A stretch of DNA of 64,000 nucleotides from Pseudomonas svalbardensis. GTDB lineage: Bacteria > Pseudomonadota > Gammaproteobacteria > Pseudomonadales > Pseudomonadaceae. A program made the translations under genes and the position numbers. Numbering within the stretch: position 1 is the stretch's first letter; each line of letters begins with the position of its first letter. Below are positions 21,164-31,301 of the stretch, piece by piece. Under the pieces are notes generated by a model. That model did no database searches, had not been told where the DNA came from, and was given only the letters and a program-made list of their open reading frames with translations. Where the stretch lies: positions 5,665,001 through 5,729,000 of the forward strand of contig NZ_CP125619.1 of assembly GCF_030053115.1 (NCBI RefSeq). Reading direction: 5' to 3'.

Positions 21164-22312
21164 TCAGTAGGCCGCTCGGTAAATCTTCTCGATATCGACG
21201 GCACTCAATTTGCGCGGATTGTTGCGCATCAGACGCTCAATTCCCGCCGCTTCCACGGCCATGGCCGGGATGGCGTCTTCGGGTACGCCGAAGCTGCGCA
21301 GGCCCGGCGGGATTTCCACCGCCGCGCATAAATCGGTCATCGCCTCTACAGCCTTGTCCGCCGCGTCGTTGGCGCTCAGATGAGCGGTCTTCACTCCCAT
21401 GGCCTCGGCGATATCTTGCATGCGCTCCACGCAGGCCATTTTGTTCCAGGTCATGACATACGGCAGCAGCAAGGCATTACTGACCCCATGGGCAATGTTG
21501 AAACGGCCGCCCAGCGGATACGCCAGCGCGTGCACCGCGCCGACCCCCGCATTACCAAACGCCATACCGGCCATCAGGCTGGCGGTGGCCATGTCTTCGC
21601 GGGCCTGGAGATTGGACGGATTGGCGTAAGCCTTCGGCAGCGCCTTGGCGATGAGCTTGATGGCGCCGATGGCCAGCGCATCGGTAATCGGTGAGGCGTT
21701 GAGCGACAGATAGGATTCGATGGCGTGCACCAGCGCATCGACGCCACTGGCGGCAGTGACACTGCGCGGACAGGTCAGGGTCATTTGCGGGCTGACCAGC
21801 GCTACATCCGGTAATAGATAGTCGCTGACGATGCCTTTCTTCAGCTGCGCGACCTTGTCGGAGAGAATCGCCACGTTAGTGACTTCCGAGCCGGTGCCGG
21901 CGGTGGTCGGGATGGCGATCAGCGGCGGGCCTTTGCGCGGCACCTGATCGATGCCGAACAGATCCTCCAGCGCCCCGTGATAACCGGCGTAGGCCGCGAC
22001 ACTTTTAGCGATGTCGATGGCACTGCCGCCGCCCAGGCCGATCAGTCCGTCATGCCCACCCTCGCGGTAGACCCGCATGCAGTCTTCGACGATGGCGATT
22101 TCCGGGTCTGGCAACACACGGTCGAAAATTTCGTAGGGGCGGTCGCCCAGCTGCGCCAGCGCCAGCTCGACCGTGCCGGACTTGACCAGTGCGGCATCGG
22201 TGACGATCAGCGGGTTGTCGATGTCCAGGCGTGTCAGTTCAGCCGCCAGTTGCTCGATGGCACCGGCGCCGGTGATCAGTTTGTGAGCGATTTTGAAAGA
22301 GCAAAGACTCAT
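21164..22312 (-). CDS. Iron-containing alcohol dehydrogenase
   Basis: Group III metal-dependent alcohol dehydrogenase, 382 residues. [11 protein letters not shown] is the NAD-binding glycine loop. The iron ligands are seen as D and H in [10 protein letters not shown] and H in [20 protein letters not shown]. The N-terminus ([19 protein letters not shown]) and the C-terminus ([20 protein letters not shown]) are typical of the YiaY/ErcA-like group. The natural alcohol is unknown. It sits upstream of rpe on the same strand and is the first gene of an accessory stretch not in the order I know from P. aeruginosa. Confidence 0.9.
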   Translation of the reverse strand: MSLCSFKIAHKLITGAGAIEQLAAELTRLDIDNPLIVTDAALVKSGTVELALAQLGDRPYEIFDRVLPDPEIAIVEDCMRVYREGGHDGLIGLGGGSAIDIAKSVAAYAGYHGALEDLFGIDQVPRKGPPLIAIPTTAGTGSEVTNVAILSDKVAQLKKGIVSDYLLPDVALVSPQMTLTCPRSVTAASGVDALVHAIESYLSLNASPITDALAIGAIKLIAKALPKAYANPSNLQAREDMATASLMAGMAFGNAGVGAVHALAYPLGGRFNIAHGVSNALLLPYVMTWNKMACVERMQDIAEAMGVKTAHLSANDAADKAVEAMTDLCAAVEIPPGLRSFGVPEDAIPAMAVEAAGIERLMRNNPRKLSAVDIEKIYRAAY

Positions 22313-22441
22313 GTGCGCAGCCTCTTATAGATAGGGGAGCTGGGCACAAGCGTAGCTGGGGATTTGCGGTTGTCTGCCATTCAGGGCGCGAATGACATCT
22401 TGCGCCGCCCAAGGCAAGACGGCTCCTCCTGCAAAATGATT

Positions 22442-24570
22442 TCAGGCGCCCATCGCCGGATCACTGATAGAGGACCTGCCTGTCTCGATGCGCCCCGAAA
22501 AACGCCGTGAAAAAGCGCTGTCCGTATCACTGCTAACGCTGAAGTCGTACCAGCGGCCACTCTCATCAAGCGACCATACCCGCTCGGCACTCTGACCGCT
22601 CTCGAGCCGAACCGCCCAAGGGCTGTCATTTCGATAGGCTTCAGGGCGCAGGGTTACCGTGCATGGCTGCGATCCCGTATTGAGCAAACGTACGTGCAAG
22701 CGATCCGCCACGTAATAAACACGAACTTCCGGATGAGCGCCACTTTCCGCAAGCCGTGTGGCATTACCCGTGAAATGCCGATGAAAACCATTGGGCCCCA
22801 GCACCCACAAGTCGTACAAAGCCGGGTTGCCCGACACGTCCCAATCATCTTCCAGTGTTTCGCCAACACCAACCATGTATCGGCGGGGTAGCCGATCAAG
22901 ATGAAGCCTGTCGTAGACATGCAGGACGGCACCTGTCTCGCCATGGTTAACAAAATACAGCTGCATGCCCTTCTCGCCAGGCTTGAGTTCAGCACTGACG
23001 TAAAGCTCATAGGGCAGAGCGCACGAAGGCCGGGTACCTGCTGGCCGGGGTGGCATGACAGGCGTCTGAGGTACTGGCGTATAGTCCAGTTTTTCCTGAA
23101 CCGAACGCAACTGGTCGGCTTGCGCCCGGGATTTGCAACCGTCCAACGTCGGGATCTCATCGTTGGGCGCTGCAAAATCGAAGACGCTCGTCAGATCCCC
23201 ACAAACGGCACGTCGGTATGGGCTGATATTGGGTTCGTCGACACCGAATCGCGCCTCCAGAAATCGTAGTATCGATGTATGGTCGAATACTTGTGAGTTG
23301 ACACGTCCGCCGCGACTCCAGGGCGAGATGACAAAACAAGGCACCCGCATCCCCGGCCCAAAGACTTTCCCGTCCGGTTGAGGCTGCCCCTGAGAGCCTG
23401 GGGGCTTGGGCTGACGAAAGTACTCGAAAGCCATCTGTTCATCCGTCAGGGTGGTTTTACCGGCGAACGATTTGCCGTCGGCTCGCGGTGAGGGGGCTGA
23501 CGGCGAAGGGATATGATCGAAGAATCCGTCGTTTTCATCGTACGTGACGATCAACACCGTTTTACTCCAGACCTGCGGGAATGACGTCAAAGCGTCCAGT
23601 AAGGCCTGGATATACCACCCTCCTTGCACCGGACTTGATGAGCCGGGATGTTCGCAATAGGTTTTCGGTGCCGAAACCCAAGAGACTTGCGGCAACCTGC
23701 CCTCCTTTACATCTAGTTTGAACGACGCTAGATACTCATCAGGATTGCGGCCCGGCATGGTATTGGCGATCCCCTTGTATAACGGATTGCCAGGATTATC
23801 CTTGAGCGGGTCATATCCACGAAAAGACCTGTCGATGTTATTGGCAACCGGATTGCTGGAGGCTTCGTTCGCCCGTCGATATTGTTTGAACGCGCAATGC
23901 AGGTTGTCGCCCCATTCGTCGGGCATGTTCTGATAGGAAATCCAACTGACGCCAGCCTGTTCAAGGCGCTCGGCGTAGGTCTTCCATTCGTATCCGAGTA
24001 TCGAATCGCGCAGCACGTCCCACTCGTTCTTGACGAAAGCAACATTGGCGCCCGTGGGCCCGTTGGTTCCCGTAAAGAAGAACGAACGGTTGCCATTGGT
24101 GCCCGCATGCATCGCGCAGTGATAGGCGTCACACAGCGTAAAAGCTTGTGCGAGAGCGAAATGGAAAGGAATCTCTGCCTGCTGGTAATACCCCATGGAG
24201 TCTGCTCTTTTGTACCTCGGCCATTCGTGCAGTCGCCCATCGCCCCAAGCGCTCTGACCATCGACCCAGTCATGCGGTGTGCTGATCGCCCGCTGGGCGT
24301 TATACATCTGCCCATCAAGGTGATAAGGCGTCAGATGGCTGCCCGACGCCGTTGTTTGTTGCCAGACACTGCTCCCTTGAGGCACCGGAATGGTGAAGCG
24401 ATCAGCAAAACCACGAACGCCGGTCAGTGTCCAAAGTAGTGATCAAAGGAACGGTTCTCCTGCATGAGGATCACCACATGTTCGACATCCATCAGCGTGC
24501 CGGTTCTGTTATTGGCCGGGATCGAGTAAGCCCGCTGAATGCTGTCAGAAACGTTTGTTTCAGTGTCCAT
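22442..24570 (-). pseudogene. Phosphocholine-type phospholipase C with a -1 frameshift
   Basis: Homologue of PlcN/PlcH, which hydrolyse phosphatidylcholine-type lipids. From the ATG at 24570 ([19 protein letters not shown] 7 bases upstream) the frame reads [20 protein letters not shown] and then meets a stop. One base is missing near 24426-24427 (GGACAC-TGACC, expected GGACACCTGACC); with it restored, translation continues as [11 protein letters not shown] to the stop at 22442, 709 residues in all. The rest is intact: phosphoesterase domain (SYQNMPDEWGDN, TYDENDGFFDH) and C-terminal DUF756 repeats. There is no Tat or Sec signal. Either a young pseudogene or a sequencing error in a single C. 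Confidence 0.85.
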
Positions 24571-24600
24571 ACTTGCACCTCACCAAGATTCCAGGCCGGG

Positions 24601-25713
24601 TCAAATTCGATAGAACGTATGAATACTGCCGGGGTGGGACTTCACGCCGTTGAGTGTCTGGGTCACTCGCACCTTGTTTTCCCTCAGCCAGGAATCGACG
24701 GGGGTGAAAATCCACTCATCGCCGTGAATCTCGAAAGTCCCTTTGACAGGCACACCGCAGACATCCTGTACCGTGTAGACAGCCCCTGGGGCGCCTTTGC
24801 CCTTGATGGCCTGCACGGGGTGTGCACTGCCTTGATCGGCCGGATCGGTGATCACGGGAACGGGCGGGCGCACGCTGAATGCACGCAACTCGCTTTGCGG
24901 TGCATTGAGAGCGCTCCCCCGCTTGAGCCTGATCTGATGCAAACCTGGCTCCCAAAACCTGGCAGGCCTGAAAGTCCAACGGCCGGTCTCCTTTGAAAAC
25001 TCTCCGGCGATCGGTGTACCGACTTCATCCAACAGCTGCAGGTTTATAGCGCTCTGGTCGGAGCCAGTGATGAGTTGATCCTGAGCTGTGAACGAATAGG
25101 GAAGCGGCCGCAAAATCAGCGGAGGTGGTACGAACGGGGAAAGAGCCACCGTGAAGTTCAAAGGTTCACTATACGGCGAGGTAACGCCTGCAAGACTCTG
25201 CTGCACCTTGATGGCCTTTTCCCCATCGCCCCAGACTGTGGGCGAGGTGTAAGACCATTGTTTACCGGTGACTTCGACATACGCCCACCAGCTTTCTCCA
25301 GGCAGGGCACTTTTCACCCAGACGCTGGCACCTTCGGCGCACGTGCCGCTGATCGTCGGGTTGTTGCCCGTCACTGCACCAGGTGCTGGAGAACGGATGA
25401 CTGGTACTGCAAAAACCCTGAACGCGCGCGACTCACTGTAGGGCGAGGTAGCGCCTCCAAGACGCTGCTGCGCCTTGATGGCCTTTTCCCCATCGCCCCA
25501 GGCTTTGAACGAGGTGTAACTCCATTGTTTACCGGTGACTTCGGCATACTCCCACCAGCTTTCTCCAGGCAGGGCACTTTTAACCCAGACGCTGGCACCC
25601 TCGGCGCACGTGCCGCTGATCGTGGGATTGGAATCCGTCGTTTCATTTCGCTGAGGCGCTTCAACAGTCGGTGCGAGAAGTTCAGTAATCTGTTGGTCTG
25701 ACATGTCGTTCAA
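24601..25713 (-). CDS. Ig-like repeat protein upstream of the phospholipase gene
   Basis: 370 residues, no signal peptide and no membrane segment. Four Ig-like beta-sandwich units: two near-identical 89-residue repeats (residues 29-117 and 118-206, each with NPTISGTCAEGASVWVKSAL and TGKQWSYTS), then two diverged ones at about 215-290 and 291-370 with the same pattern (sheet strands, ETGRWTFRP and GDEWIFTP). The units resemble bacterial Ig-like domains used as spacers or binders in large surface or toxin proteins. It ends 30 bases before the phospholipase start, so the two are likely co-transcribed. The function is unknown; a carrier or binding partner of the phospholipase is only a guess. Confidence 0.8.
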   Translation of the reverse strand: MNDMSDQQITELLAPTVEAPQRNETTDSNPTISGTCAEGASVWVKSALPGESWWEYAEVTGKQWSYTSFKAWGDGEKAIKAQQRLGGATSPYSESRAFRVFAVPVIRSPAPGAVTGNNPTISGTCAEGASVWVKSALPGESWWAYVEVTGKQWSYTSPTVWGDGEKAIKVQQSLAGVTSPYSEPLNFTVALSPFVPPPLILRPLPYSFTAQDQLITGSDQSAINLQLLDEVGTPIAGEFSKETGRWTFRPARFWEPGLHQIRLKRGSALNAPQSELRAFSVRPPVPVITDPADQGSAHPVQAIKGKGAPGAVYTVQDVCGVPVKGTFEIHGDEWIFTPVDSWLRENKVRVTQTLNGVKSHPGSIHTFYRI

Positions 25714-25834
25714 TCGCCATGAGAGTGCTCATGGAGAGATTACGACTGGAAAAGCACGCACCGCACCTGACAGTTCTGACAGTGCCGACGAACGGTAAAA
25801 TGGGCAGTGCCCCCCTTCTGAGGGGCACAAACCG

Positions 25835-26659
25835 TCAGACCTGCGCCGTACGCAGTTTCTCGCTGCGGCCGCGCAGCCATTCCAGGGTCAGCAGCAGGAT
25901 CACCGAGAAGGCAATCAGCAACGTCGCCGCCGCCGCGATGGTCGGGCTGAGGTTTTCGCGGATGCCGCTGAACATCTGCCGTGGCAATGTCGCTTGTTCG
26001 GGACCGGCGAGGAACAGCGTCACCACCACTTCATCGAACGAAGTCGCGAAGGCAAACAGCGCACCGGAGATCACGCCGGGAGCAATCAGCGGTAAGGTCA
26101 CCCGACGGAACGCCGTCAGCGGCGAAGCACCCAGGCTCGCAGCAGCGCGCACCAGATTCTGATTGAACCCCTGCAAGGTCGCCGACACGGTAATGATCAC
26201 AAACGGCACGCCCAACACCGCATGCACCACGATCAGCGAGAAGAAGCTGTTGCCCAGACCCAGTGGCGCGAAGAACAGATAGCTCGCCACACCGATGATC
26301 ACCACCGGGACTACCATCGGCGAAATTACCAGCGCCATCACCAGCGCCTTGCCGGGGAAGTCGCCCCGCGTCAGGCCGATTGCCGCCAGCGTACCGAAGA
26401 TCATCGCCAAAACAGTCGCCGCCGGGGCAACGATGATGCTGTTCTTCAGTGCTCGCATCCATTCCGCCGAGGCGAAGAAGTCCTGATACCAGTGCAGCGA
26501 GAAGCCTTGCAGCGGATAGACCAGGAAACTGCCCGAGTTGAACGACAGCGGAATAATCACCAGCACCGGCAGAATCAGGAACAACAAAATCAAGCCGCAG
26601 AGAATCCGCAAGCTGTAGAACCACACCCGCTCAATGGGCGACATATAAGGACTCAGCAT
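25835..26659 (-). CDS. agtD: ABC transporter permease (second subunit)
   Basis: Inner-membrane permease of the spermidine/putrescine (PotC/YdcV) type, 274 residues, six hydrophobic helices. The EAA loop is visible as AAASLGASPLTAFRRVTLPLIAPG. It starts 12 bases after the other permease gene. The gene order ATPase, binding protein, permease, permease plus the neighbouring AgtS/AgtR-type regulators match what I recall of the P. aeruginosa agtABCD system for GABA and 5-aminovalerate; the symbol rests on that and is tentative. Confidence 0.88.
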   Translation of the reverse strand: MLSPYMSPIERVWFYSLRILCGLILLFLILPVLVIIPLSFNSGSFLVYPLQGFSLHWYQDFFASAEWMRALKNSIIVAPAATVLAMIFGTLAAIGLTRGDFPGKALVMALVISPMVVPVVIIGVASYLFFAPLGLGNSFFSLIVVHAVLGVPFVIITVSATLQGFNQNLVRAAASLGASPLTAFRRVTLPLIAPGVISGALFAFATSFDEVVVTLFLAGPEQATLPRQMFSGIRENLSPTIAAAATLLIAFSVILLLTLEWLRGRSEKLRTAQV

Positions 26660-26671
26660 TTCGTTCTCCCC

Positions 26672-27919
26672 TTAGCTCAGGCGCAGGCGACTGGCGCCCA
26701 CCAGCCAGCTGTAAATCAGATAAAGCACTACGGTCGCCAACAGCAGCAGCCCACCGAGTGCGGTCGCCATGCCCCAGTTGATGCTGGTATTGGTGTAGAA
26801 GGCGACGAAGTAACTGACCATCTGATCGTTCGGGCTACCCAGCAAGGCCGGGGTGATGTAGTAGCCGATGGCGAGGATGAACACCAACAGACAACCGGCG
26901 CCGACACCGGCATAGGTCTGCGGGAAGTACACCCGCCAGAAACTGGCGAACGGGTGGCAGCCGAGGGAAATCGCGGCGCGCATGTAAGTCGGCGAGATGC
27001 CTTTCATCACGCTGTAGATCGGCAGAATCATGAACGGCAGCAGGATGTGCACCATGGAGATGTAAACCCCGGTGCGGTTGAACACCAGTTCCAGCGGTTT
27101 ATCGATGATGCCCATCGCCATCAGGCCGCTGTTGATCAAGCCACCCGACTGCAGCAACACGATCCACGCGGCGACCCGCACCAGGATCGAGGTCCAGAAC
27201 GGCAGCAGCACCAGAATCATCAGCAAGTTGCTTTGCCGTGATGGCAAGTTCGCCAGCAAGTAGGCCAACGGATACGCCAGCACCAGGCAGATCACGGTGA
27301 TGATCAGCCCCATCCAGAAGGTGCGGGCGAAGATGTCGAGGTAGATCGCTTGGTCTGGGGTGGCCGGGGCCACTTCACCGAGGTCGTCGATACGGTGGTC
27401 GACCGCCGCCAGCAGGTAGTACGGGGTAATGCTGCTGGTGTTACGGCGCACGGCTTGCCAGTAGGCCGGGTCGCCCCAGCGCTCGTCGAGACCTTCCAGC
27501 GCTTCTTTATAAGAGGCCGGTTCGGTGGCGAACGGTAAGGCACGTGCAGTTTTGGTCAGCAGGCTGCGGTAGCCGGCCAACTCCATGTTCAAGCGCTTGG
27601 ACAGGTCGCCCAGGGTCTGATTCTTGCGGGCTTCAGCGAGGTCTTCGCTGGCCGCCTTATAAACCGGTTCAGCGGGCAAGCCTCGGCCATCCCAACTGGC
27701 GATAGCCACCACGGTGCGCGGCATGCCGCCGACCACTTCCGGGTTACCGACACTTTTGTAGAGCAGCGCCACGATGGGCACCAGGAACACCAGCAACAGA
27801 AACAGCACCAACGGCGCGATCAAGGCTTGTGCTTTCCAGCGGTTGATCCGCTCGGCGTGCTTGAGCCGCTGCTTCAAGGTGGGGTCGGTGCCCGCGTTCA
27901 GGGGAATGGCGGTGGCCAT
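26672..27919 (-). CDS. agtC: ABC transporter permease (first subunit)
   Basis: PotB-type permease, 415 residues from the ATG at 27919 (MATAIPLNAG; CGGAG 6 bases upstream; the longer frame adds a non-conserved tail). About 45-70 form the first membrane helix. A large periplasmic loop of about 130 residues follows (AIASWDGRGLPAEP to DLGEVAP), which makes it longer than usual PotB proteins (about 280-300). The EAA loop reads AAISLGCHPFASFWRVYFPQTYAG. Substrate assignment as for the second permease. Confidence 0.88.
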   Translation of the reverse strand: MATAIPLNAGTDPTLKQRLKHAERINRWKAQALIAPLVLFLLLVFLVPIVALLYKSVGNPEVVGGMPRTVVAIASWDGRGLPAEPVYKAASEDLAEARKNQTLGDLSKRLNMELAGYRSLLTKTARALPFATEPASYKEALEGLDERWGDPAYWQAVRRNTSSITPYYLLAAVDHRIDDLGEVAPATPDQAIYLDIFARTFWMGLIITVICLVLAYPLAYLLANLPSRQSNLLMILVLLPFWTSILVRVAAWIVLLQSGGLINSGLMAMGIIDKPLELVFNRTGVYISMVHILLPFMILPIYSVMKGISPTYMRAAISLGCHPFASFWRVYFPQTYAGVGAGCLLVFILAIGYYITPALLGSPNDQMVSYFVAFYTNTSINWGMATALGGLLLLATVVLYLIYSWLVGASRLRLS

Positions 27920-28008
27920 GGCGTACTCCGGAAATCTTTGATCGTTACAGAGGCAGGCACTCCCTGTAAGGGAGGCCACCTCTGTTCTTGTTAGCTACAC
28001 ATCGCCCC

Positions 28009-28101
28009 TGTAGGAGCATGGCTTGCCCGCGAAAGCGTCGGCACATTCAACATTAATGTTGACTGACACACCGTCATCGCGGGCAAGCCTTGCTCCTACA
28101 G
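28009..28101. repeat. REPIN between permease and binding-protein genes
   Basis: CCTGTAGGAGCATGGCTTGC at the left and its inverse GCAAGCCTTGCTCCTACAGG at the right, with about 50 bases between. It lies inside the ABC operon and may form a strong hairpin that dampens read-through or stabilises the upstream mRNA. Confidence 0.9.
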
Positions 28102-28126
28102 GAGTGGATAAGCCCACGGGGTGGTC

Positions 28127-29170
28127 TTATTTTGCAGCCCAGGAATTGAAGCGCTGTTCCAGTTGCTCACCGTTGTCAGCCCAGAAGCTGACGTCGATCT
28201 GCACCTGGTTGGCGATGTTTTCCGGGGTGGTCGGCATGTCTTTCAGGACATCCTTGGCCAGCAACGGTACGGCTTGAATGTTGGCCGGGCCGTAGGCAAT
28301 GTTTTCCGAGTAGGTCTTTTGCTGCTGCGGAGCTACCGAGAACGCGATGAATTTCTTCGCCGCTTCGGCGCGCTTGGCGTCCAGACCTTTCGGAATAGCC
28401 CAAGCGTCGAAGTCGTAGATACCGCCGTTCCACACGACTTTCAGGTTGCTTTCTTTCTGCACGGCAGCGATCCGGCCGTTGTAGGCCGAGCTCATGACCA
28501 CGTCGCCGGAAGCGAGGTACTGCGGCGGTTGCGCGCCGGCTTCCCACCACTGGATGCTTGGCTTGAGTTCATCAAGTTTCTTGAACGCGCGGTCCTGACC
28601 ATCCTTGCCGGCCAGTACTTTGTAGACGTCTTTCGGCGCAACGCCGTCGGCCATCAGAGCGAATTCCAGGGTGTACTTGGCGCCTTTACGCAGGCCACGC
28701 TTGCCCGGGAATTTCTTGGTGTCCCAGAAATCCACCCAGCCGGTCGGTGCGGAAGCCAGTTTGTCGGCGTTGTAGGCCAGCACGGTCGACCACACGAAGA
28801 AGCCCACGCCGCATGGCTGGATAGCGCCTTTGACGTAGTCTTCAGACTTGCCGAACAACGCCGGATCAAGTTGCTCGAACATGTCCTCGTCGCAACCACG
28901 GGACAGTTCTGGCGATTCAACTTCTACCAGGTCCCAGGACACGCTCTTGGTGTCGACCATGGCTTTGACCTTGGCCATCTCACCGTTGTACTCGCCCGCC
29001 ACGATCTTGCCGTTACCTGCCGCTTCCCACGGTGCGTAGAAGGCTTTGACCTGCGCTGCCTTGTTCGCCCCGCCAAAGGACACCACGGTCAGGTCCGGGC
29101 CCGCCGCCATTGCGTGTGCCGCACCGATCATGCCCATGACCAAAGCGGTGAATTTCAGGGATCTCAACAT
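28127..29170 (-). CDS. agtB: ABC transporter substrate-binding protein
   Basis: Periplasmic binding protein of the polyamine (PotD/PotF) type, 347 residues. The signal peptide LRSLKFTALVMGMIGAAHA-MA is cleaved near residue 22-24, followed by GPDLTVVSFGGANKAAQVKAF, the typical start of these proteins. The ligand by neighbourhood would be GABA or 5-aminovalerate; this cannot be read from the residues. It lies between the ATPase and permease genes, with a REPIN just downstream. Confidence 0.9.
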   Translation of the reverse strand: MLRSLKFTALVMGMIGAAHAMAAGPDLTVVSFGGANKAAQVKAFYAPWEAAGNGKIVAGEYNGEMAKVKAMVDTKSVSWDLVEVESPELSRGCDEDMFEQLDPALFGKSEDYVKGAIQPCGVGFFVWSTVLAYNADKLASAPTGWVDFWDTKKFPGKRGLRKGAKYTLEFALMADGVAPKDVYKVLAGKDGQDRAFKKLDELKPSIQWWEAGAQPPQYLASGDVVMSSAYNGRIAAVQKESNLKVVWNGGIYDFDAWAIPKGLDAKRAEAAKKFIAFSVAPQQQKTYSENIAYGPANIQAVPLLAKDVLKDMPTTPENIANQVQIDVSFWADNGEQLEQRFNSWAAK

Positions 29171-29219
29171 TTATTGTTCTCTCCACGTGCAGGGTTGGTG
29201 TTGTTGAAGCAGGGGGCGA

Positions 29220-30344
29220 TCAATGCGCCTCTAGAAGTGGGTCGAGCGCGCGAACGTGTTCGACCTGCCAGCCAAGCGGTACCACGTCGCCGACGGCCAG
29301 CGCGGGATCGAGCTCGGCAATCGGTTGTTTCACAAAGAAATCGGTCTTGCCGCAGACTTCCAGGCGAACACGGACGTGGTCGCCCAGGTAGATGAATTCC
29401 GCCACCCTCCCCGAGAAGCGGTTGACGCAGGACTCGCTGGAGCCGTTGAGGCTCACGCGTTCCGGGCGAATCGACAGCGTGACGGGTTCGCCGGTCTTGC
29501 CGACGTTAACGGCCAGGGCTTCAACCTTTTCACCGCGCCCTAACTCAACCACGCAGCGGTCGCCGGTGTGACTGTGCAAGCGGCCATTGAGGCGGTTGTT
29601 CTCGCCGATGAAGTTGGCGACGAAGGTGTTTTTCGGCTCTTCGTAGAGGGTGCGCGGCGGTGCGATCTGCTGGATCTCGCCCTGGTGGAACACGGCAACG
29701 CGGTCGGACATGGTCAGGGCTTCGCCCTGGTCGTGGGTCACGTAGACCACGGTCACGCCGAGGCGCTGGTGCAGGTGCTTGATTTCCATCTGCATGTGTT
29801 CGCGCAATTGTTTGTCCAGTGCGCCGAGGGGTTCGTCCATCAACACCAGTTGCGGTTCGAACACCAAGGCGCGGGCCAGGGCCACCCGCTGCTGCTGACC
29901 GCCGGACAGTTGCGCCGGGTAGCGCTGGGCGAAGGTGTCGAGCTGGACCATGCTCAGGACTTTTTTGACCTTGTCGCTAACATCGCTCTTGTTCAAGCCG
30001 CGCACGGTCAACGGGAACGCCAGGTTCTCGGCGACCGTCATGTGCGGAAACAATGCGTAGTTCTGGAACACCATGCCGATGTCGCGCTTGTGCGGCGGCA
30101 CGTTGTTGATGGAACGCCCGGCCAGCTGGATTTCGCCTGCGGTCGGTGTTTCGAAACCGGCGAGCATCATCAGGCTGGTGGTCTTGCCGGAGCCGGACGG
30201 CCCGAGCAAGGTGAGGAATTCGCCTTTGCGAATCTCCAGGTTGAGGTCTTTGACGATCAGGTTCTCGCCGTCGTAGCTTTTTTGTACTCCACGAAAGCTG
30301 ACCAGAATATCGCTGGCCCCTGCGCTTGAATCGACCTGGCTCAT
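29220..30344 (-). CDS. agtA: ABC transporter ATP-binding protein
   Basis: PotA-type ATPase, 374 residues from the ATG at 30344 (MSQVDSSAGA; AAAGG about 8 bases upstream). Walker A is GPSGSGKT at 48-55, Q-loop VFQNYALFPH, signature LSGGQQQR, Walker B LVLMDEPLGALD, switch H in YVTHDQ; the C-terminal third is a TOBE_2 domain. It is the first gene of the four-gene importer operon. About 230 bases without a gene and then a REPIN lie between it and the response regulator gene. Confidence 0.92.
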   Translation of the reverse strand: MSQVDSSAGASDILVSFRGVQKSYDGENLIVKDLNLEIRKGEFLTLLGPSGSGKTTSLMMLAGFETPTAGEIQLAGRSINNVPPHKRDIGMVFQNYALFPHMTVAENLAFPLTVRGLNKSDVSDKVKKVLSMVQLDTFAQRYPAQLSGGQQQRVALARALVFEPQLVLMDEPLGALDKQLREHMQMEIKHLHQRLGVTVVYVTHDQGEALTMSDRVAVFHQGEIQQIAPPRTLYEEPKNTFVANFIGENNRLNGRLHSHTGDRCVVELGRGEKVEALAVNVGKTGEPVTLSIRPERVSLNGSSESCVNRFSGRVAEFIYLGDHVRVRLEVCGKTDFFVKQPIAELDPALAVGDVVPLGWQVEHVRALDPLLEAH

Positions 30345-30577
30345 ACCCACACCTTTGTTGTTGATGACTGCTATGGACTAAGCCTAGTGGACGATGCCGA
30401 CCACGCAAATCGGGGCGCAGGAGAGAATGGCCTCAGCCGGATGGAAGGTTGGGGGTAGGGATTGCCCTACAAGGATGGCGCGTTTTGACCAACACAGCGT
30501 CAAACGGTCAGCTGCAAGCCACAAGTAAAGGCAAAAGCGATTCGGAGGGATGTCGCAAATGGATATGCGCCGCACAT

Positions 30578-30657
30578 CCCTGTAGGAGCGAGGCTTGCCC
30601 GCGAAGCTTTTGGCGTCAGTGAAATCGCCTTCGCGGGCAAGCCTCGCTCCTACAGGG
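30578..30657. repeat. REPIN between the ATPase and response regulator genes
   Basis: CCCTGTAGGAGCGAGGCTTG and the inverse CAAGCCTCGCTCCTACAGGG, about 40 bases between arms. A near-perfect copy, close to the one at 51595-51660. Confidence 0.9.
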
Positions 30658-30671
30658 AATGCATGCGGTTT

Positions 30672-31301
30672 TTATAGGAGTTTGTGCTCCATCGCGTACT
30701 TCACCAGTTCCGCCAGGGAGGTGATGTTGAGTTTCTGCATCAGCCGCGCCTTGTGGGTGCTGATGGTTTTGCTGCTCAGGGCCAGCTGCTGGGCGATGTC
30801 GTTGACGTTGGCGCCTTGGGCCAGGCGTTCGAACACCGAGAATTCGCGCTCGGACAGCAACGAGTGCAACGGCCGCGAATCGGTCAGGCCGACTTCGAAG
30901 ACCATGCGGTCGGCAAGGTCCGGGTCGATGTAACGCCCGCCCGCCGCGACCTTGCGGATCGCCGTCAGCAACAGTGCCGGATCGCTGTCCTTGGTCGCAT
31001 AACCCGCGGCGCCGACCTTCAACGCACGGGCGGCCATTTGCGCTTCGTCGTGCATCGACAACACCAGAATCGCCGGCGGATTGTTCAGTGCACGAATACG
31101 CGGAATCGCCTCCAGCCCATTAACCCCAGGCATGGAGATGTCCAGCAAGACCACTTCGCAGGGAACATGGCGCAAGGTCTCGAGCAACTGCTCGCCATTG
31201 CTCGCCTCCCCTACCACCAGCAAATCCTTGGCCAGGCCGATCAATTGCTTGATGCCTTCGCGGACGATGGTGTGGTCTTCGGCTACCAGTACACGGATCA
31301 C
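30672..31301 (-). CDS. agtR: LuxR-family response regulator, AgtR-like
   Basis: 209 residues: receiver domain with phospho-acceptor D54 (VVLLDISMPG) and acidic pocket E8/D9, and a C-terminal LuxR helix-turn-helix (ANVNDIAQQLALSSKTISTHK). It starts directly at the stop of the sensor gene with no gap (31301/31302), so the pair is one operon. By position next to the importer it is the likely orthologue of P. aeruginosa AgtR, which activates agtABCD. Confidence 0.9.
   Translation of the reverse strand: MIRVLVAEDHTIVREGIKQLIGLAKDLLVVGEASNGEQLLETLRHVPCEVVLLDISMPGVNGLEAIPRIRALNNPPAILVLSMHDEAQMAARALKVGAAGYATKDSDPALLLTAIRKVAAGGRYIDPDLADRMVFEVGLTDSRPLHSLLSEREFSVFERLAQGANVNDIAQQLALSSKTISTHKARLMQKLNITSLAELVKYAMEHKLL

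Noticed and set aside
25096..25629. CRISPR or satellite array
   Set aside because: The repeats are 267-bp coding units of one protein, only two copies, no spacers.
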